A DNA stretch of 49,239 nt from Cohnella nanjingensis (GTDB lineage Bacteria > Bacillota > Bacilli > Paenibacillales > Paenibacillaceae), in NCBI RefSeq assembly GCF_014212125.1, contig NZ_JACJVP010000004.1, positions 146,669-195,907 on the forward strand, read 5' to 3'. The notes under the pieces are model-generated. The model had not been told where the DNA came from. It did no database searches and saw only the letters and a program-made list of their open reading frames with translations. The position numbers and the translations under genes were made by a program. Positions 1 to 7,924 of this stretch are shown here, piece by piece (positions within the stretch are counted from its first letter, which is position 1; each line of letters starts with the position of its first letter).

Positions 1-81
1 AGACGTACTGGGTACGTCACAGAGTGTCGAGAAGCCGTTGATCGTCCTTTTCTTCCTTAACCATGCCGGTCTCCCCTATAC

Positions 82-1386
82 TCAGTAAGACGATGGCTTC
101 TTGCTGCGGAACACGAACGGCGCGATGGCGACGGACAGCAGCATCATGACGAGCCCGGCAAAGCCGGTCACCCCGTAATTCTGCAGCCAGGCCGGCGCAT
201 CCCCCGTCAGCTTGTAGACCCACCCGCCGACGATCGGTCCGACGAAGCCGGCCATGCCCGTGAGCGCGGAGAAAACGGCCACGTACATCGGGCGTTCGGA
301 CTTCGGCGTATCGCCGATCAGGAAGTTAAAGACGAGCAGGTTGTACCCGCCGAGACCGACGCCGAGCAGGATGTGAACGAAGGCCAGCACGAGCAGCACC
401 GGCAACGCCGCCAGTCCGAACCAGGCGAGGCAGGCCAGGGCGATGATCGGGAACGTCCACAGCAGCAGCGTCCGCGCGGGATATCGGGCGTTCATGTTGC
501 CCCAGTAGATGTAGCTGACCATCATGACGATATTCTGCAGCATGGTGATCAGCGTCACGCTGCCGTAGCTGAGATGGAGCATGTGCAGCATCACGTAGGA
601 AAAGAGCGGGATGACGATGTTCTGCGCCAGGATGTACAGCGTAATGAACAGCGTCGCGGTGACGAAGCTGCGGTCCCGTAGCGGCTTGAACAGCCGTACG
701 CCCGCGGAGCTTCCCTCCGGCGAGGGCTGGAACGGCGGATTGGCGTACCGCGACAGCTCGAGCCCGTTCCAGACGACGCAGAGCGCGCTGATCGCGAACA
801 GAATCGTGAACCCGCGGCCTCCGGGTATCCACTCCATCAGCTGACCGCCGAGCAGCAGCGTCAAGCTGACCACCGCCCAGTGAATGGTGTTGCGGATGCC
901 GAAGTAGCGGCCCCGCACCGTCGGCGGCACGATATCGGCCATGAGCGAGGTCCAGATGACCCCGCCGGCCTGACCGAAGGAGAACGACAGGAGGAAGACG
1001 ATCAGGTAGATCGGCGCCCACGACGCCTCCGGGAACAAGAGCGGAATCAGTCCCGTGGATACCCATAGCGCGCGATGCGTCGTGCCGAACAGCGTGACGA
1101 GGCGTCGCCGGTTGTGCCATCGCTGCATGCCGAGGGCGATAAAGATCTGGATGAGCAGCGTGAACGACGGGATCGCCGCCACGAGGCCGATCTGTTCGGA
1201 GCTGAATCCGAGGTAGAGCAGAAACGCCGTCTGCAGCGGTCCGCCGAGCAGGTTCCCGACGATGTTCGCGGGGACGCCCTCCCGGAGCGAGGCCCGCATG
1301 CCCCTGCGATTCTCTGAATCGTTCGGGCGGCTGCGGCTGCCCAAGTAACGCCTGAAGTCTTTGGCCGCATACGATTGTCGGCTCAT
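82..1386 (-). CDS. MFS transporter
   Basis: Polytopic inner-membrane protein of about 434 residues with 11-12 hydrophobic segments, typical of the major facilitator superfamily; the substrate cannot be told from sequence. The cytoplasmic loop after the second segment has a basic stretch (RWHNRRRL), as expected for the MFS loop 2-3 motif. The frame stays open upstream to 1632, but a clear ribosome site (GGGGGAG) ends a few bases before two adjacent ATG codons at 1389 and 1386, so the protein probably begins MSRQSYAAK. The upstream extension overlaps an AraC remnant on the other strand and is not expected to be translated. It is a stand-alone gene; its stop is near the left window edge. Family assignment is firm, function unknown. 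Confidence 0.85.
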   Translation of the reverse strand: MSRQSYAAKDFRRYLGSRSRPNDSENRRGMRASLREGVPANIVGNLLGGPLQTAFLLYLGFSSEQIGLVAAIPSFTLLIQIFIALGMQRWHNRRRLVTLFGTTHRALWVSTGLIPLLFPEASWAPIYLIVFLLSFSFGQAGGVIWTSLMADIVPPTVRGRYFGIRNTIHWAVVSLTLLLGGQLMEWIPGGRGFTILFAISALCVVWNGLELSRYANPPFQPSPEGSSAGVRLFKPLRDRSFVTATLFITLYILAQNIVIPLFSYVMLHMLHLSYGSVTLITMLQNIVMMVSYIYWGNMNARYPARTLLLWTFPIIALACLAWFGLAALPVLLVLAFVHILLGVGLGGYNLLVFNFLIGDTPKSERPMYVAVFSALTGMAGFVGPIVGGWVYKLTGDAPAWLQNYGVTGFAGLVMMLLSVAIAPFVFRSKKPSSY

Positions 1387-1418
1387 CATCCCTAGCTCCC
1401 CCATGGTGTTCCCCGAAT

Positions 1419-1639
1419 ATGGCTTCGTTGCGATATTTTCAGTCGGCTGCGCAAAAAAAGATGGAGAAGGCCCTTTTGTATATGGAGCAGCACAGTTGAA
1501 CATCGGTGAAATCGCAGCTTCGGACGGGTATAGCAACGCCAGCAATTTCACAACGGCCTTTCGCAAGCAATATGGCTGCAATCCAAGCGAATATGTAAAA
1601 CGAATCAACCAACTGGATGTGGAGCGAAGCAAGCTATAG
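1419..1639 (+). pseudogene. AraC-family regulator remnant (DNA-binding domain, frameshifted)
   Basis: Two overlapping frames together encode the end of an AraC/XylS-type DNA-binding domain. The first, from about 1419, reads MASLRYFQSAAQKKMEKALL and ends in a stop near 1497. The second continues with LNIGEIAASDGYSNASNF and then FRKQYGCNPSEYVKR, the classic second helix-turn-helix and C-terminal signature, and ends at 1639. One frameshift near 1490-1500 separates the halves, and the ligand-binding N-terminus is missing. It is divergent from the MFS gene, so it may have regulated that gene before decaying. The family match rests on the highly conserved GYSN...F.R.YG.NP.EY pattern. Confidence 0.7.
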
Positions 1640-1656
1640 AACGGTCTGAACTAGCA

Positions 1657-1727
1657 GAAAGTTTCAAGCAAGCAGGACTATCATTCGGAAAACGATAATG
1701 TCTGCATGCTTGAAGCTTTTTTTATCC
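1657..1727 (+). terminator. Rho-independent terminator after the AraC remnant
   Basis: A long imperfect inverted repeat (left arm GTTTCAAGCAAGCAGGAC, right arm GTCTGCATGCTTGAAGC) is followed by a run of seven T. It would end rightward transcription of the decayed AraC gene. The rest of 1640-1927 shows no gene. Confidence 0.65.
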
Positions 1728-1880
1728 CCTAACAAGGAAGTAATCTCCCGCAACAGGTATTGGCAAAGTTACATGGGAGGGAAGGGGTTGTTGCAGAAAC
1801 TAACAGAATCTACACTTAGATTTCCGAATCTGCCCGACTAATAGAAGCGATTGATCGGCCGGACGTTTATAAATTCTGGC

Positions 1881-1914
1881 CAAAAAGACTGCGGTCCAAT
1901 TAAGCAACCGCAGC
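1881..1914 (-). terminator. Terminator of the LacI-controlled operon
   Basis: Read leftward, CTGCGGT and ACCGCAG form a 7-bp stem followed by TCTTTTTGG. It lies just beyond the stop of the giant SLH gene and closes the five-gene operon. Confidence 0.7.
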
Positions 1915-1927
1915 CCAAAGTTGTTAC

Positions 1928-4900
1928 TTATTCCGTCGTCAGTTCATGGAAGGCAATCTCGACAAGCCCGCCCCAATCGAATGCCGTCCCCCCGATGACG
2001 ATCTTCACGTATACCGTCTTGCGCCCCTTCGCATAATTCGTCAGGTCCAACGCCGTTTTTGTTCCGCCTTGGTCATATTCCTGCACCAGTGTATTCGCGG
2101 TAGCCACGCTGTCACCCACGTAGACATATACCTTCGATCCGAATACCCCGGCTCTAACCAACAGCTCGCTATCCAGACTTAAGAATTCATCCATCTGACT
2201 ATCCAGCTTATAGACCAAGGTCGCCGCTTCCCTGGTAGGCCACGTTCCATCAGGACCCCCAATTCCGCTATAGTACCCGCGAATCGCGTTCATGTACGTA
2301 TTCGCAGTCACTTCTACCCTTCCATAAACCGCTTTATCAGCCTGTACGAGGAAGCTGTCTGTCGAGACGCTATAGGTATCATTGCTATCATACGTGTTGC
2401 ACACAGCGTCACTCGCACATCCCGCCTGATTTGCAAAATCGCTTTGATAGATTGTCCTGCTCACAGCAACTACAATCGGAATACTGGCGGTAAGATCAAC
2501 CCCATCCTTCGATACAGTGACCATAATAGTGGCCGCTCCGGCAGATACACCGGCGATTGTCCCATTCGCCGAAACAGACGCAACTCCCGCGTTATCGCTT
2601 GTATAGGCAACCTCATACTGCGAAGGGCTCATAGCGTCGCTATGTTCGTTGTATGCTGCGACTGTTATCTGAGCAGTTCCATTTTTACCGATAATTTCCT
2701 TGGTGCTGGACGCTTCAATACGCGACAGCGTATTGGATCGAATCGTTAACGTAAGCACATTCGACTTCACCGCTTTCCCGCCGATTGACACGATTGCCTG
2801 CAAAGTCGTTGTTCCTGGCCGCAATAGTCGAATCTTGCCAGCTTCGATAGCTGCCAAGCTTTCATCTCCGATGAGGTACTCGATCTTGGCATCCGCGCTC
2901 GCAACGGGCTCCCCATTATCGTATCGCGCTTGGAGCGCAACCGGCGCAACTTCTCCCGCGAACAATGCAGCGTCGTCTACGACCGAGATCGAGGCAGAGT
3001 CAACCTCTCTTAATCCCGCCTTTTTCTTAATCTTCACATCGTTCAAGCAAGCCCATGTATCATTCGTCGAAGTGCGAATCTCCGCTTTAATATAAGCTGT
3101 GGTTTGTCCGCCTAAGTCCATATTAATCCCTCTGTTCAGCGAGAAATTGTTCTCGTCGCTGCCCGGTTCAATCATGCCTACCTGCGTCCATCCCACATTA
3201 TCGGCGCTTATAAACCATTTGACGCTTTGCAAATCCGGATTCCCCATAATCGCCCTACCGCTGTACTCAATCGCAAGATCGCTGAGCGGCGTCGGACTAT
3301 CAATCTTCCAGACCAAGATACCAGGCGAAGAACTATTTTCCGGCCTTGCAACCTTCAGCTTATAATTCGTATCCAGCGATTCCACAATCACGTTAGTCGT
3401 ACTGTATGCTCTTGCCGTCCAATCGCCATCCTCAGCCTCGAACGTTTCCGACAAAAGCGTATCATAGACTTCAGAGATTTTGAGCGCCCTTAAGGAGCTT
3501 CCTTGATACGTGTACGGGCTGTAGACGACGGTCACTTCGTCACCCGGCTTCAATCCAATGTCGTCTATTCGTGCGGTCAGAATGTTCGTTCCAGTCGCAT
3601 TAGGCGAGTCGATAATGGCATCGGACCCGATTTCAAATCGATATCGATCATCGATTTCGATGAAAGCGTTCTGCAGTTGACCGCGAATGGAGATCGGTTG
3701 AATGGCCGTAATCTGACCTGTTGCTCTTCCGTAATAAACCCGGATGAGCTTCGCCTCGTTTGCTTCGTTCATCGTGATTCTCAGCATTTCCCCCTTATTC
3801 ACGATGGCCAGCGGCACTTCGATCAGCTCGTCGTCCGGCGCGCCGTCAGAACCGCGGAGAATTGTCACATCATCTGCCAGCCTCACCTTGACAGCGTCCA
3901 CGTATTCACCAATCGCAGGATCCTGCGCTTGAATGCTAATGAACCCATCGCCGCCGCTCACATAGCTGGCCTCGAACTGCGCCGGATATTGCTTGGGAAG
4001 CGCAACTTGTGACTGAACCTCGAACACAACCCGACCATTGATCGCTTGTATTGCCGATGGCTCGTTTGCATTCGCAGTACGGATCTGGTAGATCCCGTTG
4101 CCCTTGGCTACCGCTTTATAATAAGCTCCTGTAACACCGTCTAGCTGCAAGCGGATGGCTGCAGCGGAATCAGCCGTGAAGCCGATTTTCACATCGTTGC
4201 TATATTCGTACAATACGGTATGAACCACCACATTCTTATTCTCAATATCCATCGTTATCGGATATTTACCAAGCGTCCCGTTCCCTTTCACTGCGAACTT
4301 GGCAGGAAGCGTCTGGGAGAGGGCCTCGTTCAGCATATGGTATGCCGTAACATATTTATTGCTCTCATATTGCGTGACGATTGCCTTGTAAGTTGCGTCC
4401 GCACCAGACTTGCTTAGGTATGTCTGCAACAATCTTTCCACGTCTGCACGGTAGCCCACCCACAGATTCCGCTCTCGCATTTCATCTACGCTGAATTGAT
4501 AATCGTTCGTAAGCCCGCTTAGCTTATTCGATAACGCGAACGCCTTCACCTTCCAGATGGCCGACCAGCTAAACAGTTTGCTTGAAAGGCCTGGGGACAT
4601 CAGCTTGAATTGCACATAGGCCACGCTTGCCGTCTTGTCAATGTAATCGCTGATATCTACATCCGCTGTGCTGAAGCTCTTCAAGGTAGCCGCCAACGTT
4701 AAGGCATCCTGGCTGGCCCCCGCCCATACTTCAATCCGATTGCTGCTATTGTACTCGCTGAGCGCCCTGCCTTCTACTTGAATCTTCGCCCCTGATGAGA
4801 AAGGCTCACCGCCATTGTTCAGCTTGAAGGTCAACTGTCCTCCGGTGCTATTGCCATTGTTCGGAGCAATGACATATTTGCCGTTAAGCCCTTCGATCAT

Positions 4901-7876
4901 GACATCGCTAAAGCTAACCAGACCCGCATCCGCCTCAAGCGGTTCTGAACCGGCGAGCGCATAGGAAAGTATTGTCTTATCATGCGAAGGGACGGTTACC
5001 TTCTCGTTCCGTTTACCGTCAAAATCGTCGATGAGCCGTTGATCTCCGTCGCGATAATTGTATAAGGTCAGATGATCAGCCCCGTACATATACGCCTTCT
5101 CCAACGTCTCCATATCCAGGACAAGGCTTCTCTCCGCGTTCACATCCGCATATTTGCCTCTGGCAACAATGTAGTCCAAATATCTGGAATCGAGAAATCC
5201 TGCCCATTCTGCGCCGTAACGGATATTCTGAACCATGTGTGTCTCCCAGTCCGCTCTTTGCTCATCCCAATTCGGAAAGCCGGGGGTTGGAAACATATGC
5301 GAATAGGCATTTTCCACAAGCTGGTAGTCCGGGTAGGTAATCGCCCCTTCATTAATGACGATCGCATTATAGCCATATCCTTCGGCAATCGCATCAGCAA
5401 CTCCAGAAATATAAGGGGTTAAGTTATTGAACATCCACAGCTTCTCTTCATCTGAAAGCCCATCCTCCGGATTCAATACAATACCGTCCTGTGCTGCTGC
5501 CGCAATCACGTCAGAACCGAAATCTCCTCCAGCGGTCGGAGAATTATTGAATGCGTAATAAGGCCAATATAACGGTTCATTCTCTGTAAAAATGACAACA
5601 GGCGGGATGCTGTCGCCGTTCGCCTGAATTTCCGCCGTTTGTTCCGAGATGTACTGCGTCAGCATCGTGATTTTATTAGCCCGGACCTCATTGTAATACG
5701 CATTATTCATCGTCAACCAAGGCGTATTCGACCAAATATTGGGGGTGGACAGCTTCCAGTTGCCCCTGCCATCAATATTAAGCGGATCGTAAATCACCTG
5801 GTTGTAGGCGATGTCCTTCCACTTACCCCCTTTGCCATCCGGCCCATCCGGAGTTCCGCTCCACCAGGAATTAATGCTTAGGTGGATGGGCAGTTCGCTA
5901 TCCTTTGATAGATTCATAAGATAATCCAGTCGCCGCTTGAGCTCTTCCTCGCTCCACTTCATGTAGAAGATATCGAACCCAAGTCCAAGCTCATACATAT
6001 CAAAATTGCTGTAGGTTGCCTTGATGTCCCGGATCAGAGCCAGATCGGAAGCATAATCGTTCCAATTAAGCACAGGCTGGAACAAGCCTACCGTCATCGG
6101 TCTGTTCACCTGCTCATCTGCAAGCAATTCGTTGAAATCTCCGTATGCCCATACGCGGCCAAAGTTAACCTTGCTGCCGCTCTCGTTGCGGAAAGTTATC
6201 GCAATCTCATCGTTGTTGCCGATCACGTCAGCATCTATGGACACAAAATAATGATTGGGTCCCTCGGACAATTCTTCATACGTCCTATAATAGGTCTCGA
6301 CGCCGTTCACGAAGATGGAGTAGGCCAGCATATCGTCGCCTCGGGTGTGTATCTCCTCAATCTCTAGTGTGGCAGGATGATTTAGAGTAAGATCGGATAG
6401 TTCGAAGGAAATCTCCGAATCCACCCCCTCCATAAATCTGACCGAATACGCATCTTTAAGCTCACCCACTTGCGTATCAATCGTGGTTACGCCGGTTGTA
6501 CCCTTCGTTGTTAAGTTTTTATCTGTTTCATCAGCGGAATCACCGAACACAATGCGTGATTGAACGAATGTATCTCCCAGAGGCGGAGTGTTCGTACCGT
6601 CATCAGCGCCTGGCGTTGCGCTGCCATTGCCATTGCCGCCTATGGTGACGCCATCGGCAAGATTCACCTTGTTGGGGCGTTTCTCGAACGATACCCCATT
6701 GGCATTGACATCGGCTGTCTCTATCGTACCTTGCCCCTTAACGGACACTCCCGCATTCGCGGTAAATCGAAGAACCGTAACTCCCGCAGCCAGTTGAACG
6801 GTGGAATCCCGCGCTTCCGAATGGATCGTAAGCTGTTCAATACTGCCACCTTCCGCAACGATATTCGAGGAATCGTATACATCAATCCGTCCTACAGTAC
6901 CCTTCAGCAACAATGATGCGCCTGATTGCAATTGGATCGCGGACAGCTTTGTGTTTTCATCCGTTTCTATGCTCGCAGAATGATTGAGCTGATCCACAAT
7001 TACTTTTCCTTGTACCGAGCTATTGTGCATCACAATCGAGGTTCCACCGTTTATGAATACATTCCCCGTCACCGTAACATTGTGCAGCGAAATTACGCCG
7101 CCTCCGATCCCGGGCGTCAAATACAAATTTCCTTCAATAATCATTCCATTCAGATCAACCTCTTCCGCGTTCACAACAAGGTTGCCCTTAACCGTGCCGG
7201 AGTAAGCTCCTGATGCATTCTTTAACTCGCCCATAATATTGTCGGTCATCTTGAGCGCTTCCGACCTCGTTACCGGCTCTTGAGCAGCGAATTTTCCAGA
7301 GGGACGTCCCGAAACATACTTTTGCTCAGTCAAGGCACTTATCGCATCTCTCGCCCACTCGGCTACGCCGGACGCATCATTAAACCTCGTATATGCCGTC
7401 TTGTCCGATACCTCCAGCTTGAATACTCTGGACAGAATGACGGCAGCTTCCTGTCTGCTTATCGGCCTGTCCGCATTGTAATTGCCCTTGCCATCGCCTT
7501 CAATGATACCGGCTGAAATCGCTTTCAGAAGATTGTCACGATACCAGGCCGTGCCTGGTACGTCGTTAAGAATCGCATCGGCTGTAACCGAATATCCGAA
7601 GATACGCGAGATCATAGCGATGAACTCTCCTCTGCTTATGGCCTGATCAGGTCTGAACGAACCATCGGAATAACCATTAGCGATGCCATAACCTTGCCAT
7701 TTATCAATTTCATCGGACGCCCAATGGTTCCGTGCATCCACAAACCCTTTATTGCTCGTTGGCTCCTCTACTGTAGATACTTCTGCGCTCGCTTTACCGT
7801 ACGCAGTGCTTAGCATTGAAAACAGGAATACAACGGGCATGACGATAGAGATAGCCCTACTACCCCTCATGGACAT
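1928..7876 (-). CDS. Giant SLH-domain surface protein with putative clan-A-like glycoside hydrolase barrel
   Basis: 1982 residues. Seen in order: signal peptide (about 1-29); three SLH domains (44-95, 104-154, 166-214) with SRGE, SRQE and TRSE in place of the wall-polymer-binding TRAE motif; a repetitive beta-solenoid-like stretch (225-410); a beta-sandwich or CBM-like module (435-590); a barrel-like domain (590-965); a galactose-binding-like module (985-1112); several beta modules to 1620; two Big-like immunoglobulin folds (1622-1802); and a C-terminal beta domain (1805-1982). The barrel has TENEP, where E767 in Asn-Glu-Pro resembles the acid/base of clan GH-A hydrolases; E923 is a possible nucleophile. 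Start ATG 7876 follows GAGGGG by 8 bases. It is the last gene of a mannoside operon, 48 bp after the GH38 gene. SLH anchoring is firm. Glycan cleavage is inferred, and a purely binding role remains possible. Confidence 0.8.
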   Translation of the reverse strand: MSMRGSRAISIVMPVVFLFSMLSTAYGKASAEVSTVEEPTSNKGFVDARNHWASDEIDKWQGYGIANGYSDGSFRPDQAISRGEFIAMISRIFGYSVTADAILNDVPGTAWYRDNLLKAISAGIIEGDGKGNYNADRPISRQEAAVILSRVFKLEVSDKTAYTRFNDASGVAEWARDAISALTEQKYVSGRPSGKFAAQEPVTRSEALKMTDNIMGELKNASGAYSGTVKGNLVVNAEEVDLNGMIIEGNLYLTPGIGGGVISLHNVTVTGNVFINGGTSIVMHNSSVQGKVIVDQLNHSASIETDENTKLSAIQLQSGASLLLKGTVGRIDVYDSSNIVAEGGSIEQLTIHSEARDSTVQLAAGVTVLRFTANAGVSVKGQGTIETADVNANGVSFEKRPNKVNLADGVTIGGNGNGSATPGADDGTNTPPLGDTFVQSRIVFGDSADETDKNLTTKGTTGVTTIDTQVGELKDAYSVRFMEGVDSEISFELSDLTLNHPATLEIEEIHTRGDDMLAYSIFVNGVETYYRTYEELSEGPNHYFVSIDADVIGNNDEIAITFRNESGSKVNFGRVWAYGDFNELLADEQVNRPMTVGLFQPVLNWNDYASDLALIRDIKATYSNFDMYELGLGFDIFYMKWSEEELKRRLDYLMNLSKDSELPIHLSINSWWSGTPDGPDGKGGKWKDIAYNQVIYDPLNIDGRGNWKLSTPNIWSNTPWLTMNNAYYNEVRANKITMLTQYISEQTAEIQANGDSIPPVVIFTENEPLYWPYYAFNNSPTAGGDFGSDVIAAAAQDGIVLNPEDGLSDEEKLWMFNNLTPYISGVADAIAEGYGYNAIVINEGAITYPDYQLVENAYSHMFPTPGFPNWDEQRADWETHMVQNIRYGAEWAGFLDSRYLDYIVARGKYADVNAERSLVLDMETLEKAYMYGADHLTLYNYRDGDQRLIDDFDGKRNEKVTVPSHDKTILSYALAGSEPLEADAGLVSFSDVMIEGLNGKYVIAPNNGNSTGGQLTFKLNNGGEPFSSGAKIQVEGRALSEYNSSNRIEVWAGASQDALTLAATLKSFSTADVDISDYIDKTASVAYVQFKLMSPGLSSKLFSWSAIWKVKAFALSNKLSGLTNDYQFSVDEMRERNLWVGYRADVERLLQTYLSKSGADATYKAIVTQYESNKYVTAYHMLNEALSQTLPAKFAVKGNGTLGKYPITMDIENKNVVVHTVLYEYSNDVKIGFTADSAAAIRLQLDGVTGAYYKAVAKGNGIYQIRTANANEPSAIQAINGRVVFEVQSQVALPKQYPAQFEASYVSGGDGFISIQAQDPAIGEYVDAVKVRLADDVTILRGSDGAPDDELIEVPLAIVNKGEMLRITMNEANEAKLIRVYYGRATGQITAIQPISIRGQLQNAFIEIDDRYRFEIGSDAIIDSPNATGTNILTARIDDIGLKPGDEVTVVYSPYTYQGSSLRALKISEVYDTLLSETFEAEDGDWTARAYSTTNVIVESLDTNYKLKVARPENSSSPGILVWKIDSPTPLSDLAIEYSGRAIMGNPDLQSVKWFISADNVGWTQVGMIEPGSDENNFSLNRGINMDLGGQTTAYIKAEIRTSTNDTWACLNDVKIKKKAGLREVDSASISVVDDAALFAGEVAPVALQARYDNGEPVASADAKIEYLIGDESLAAIEAGKIRLLRPGTTTLQAIVSIGGKAVKSNVLTLTIRSNTLSRIEASSTKEIIGKNGTAQITVAAYNEHSDAMSPSQYEVAYTSDNAGVASVSANGTIAGVSAGAATIMVTVSKDGVDLTASIPIVVAVSRTIYQSDFANQAGCASDAVCNTYDSNDTYSVSTDSFLVQADKAVYGRVEVTANTYMNAIRGYYSGIGGPDGTWPTREAATLVYKLDSQMDEFLSLDSELLVRAGVFGSKVYVYVGDSVATANTLVQEYDQGGTKTALDLTNYAKGRKTVYVKIVIGGTAFDWGGLVEIAFHELTTE

Positions 7877-7924
7877 GATAATTGCCCCTCTATTATGAAT
7901 TAGGTAGCTTGCTTTACCGATTGT

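Noticed and set aside
17..64. 15-codon frame with GGGGAG site after the MFS gene, plus a 7-bp hairpin at 2-18
   Set aside because: Too short to support as a gene, and the hairpin tail is outside the window; may be only the end of the MFS transcript.
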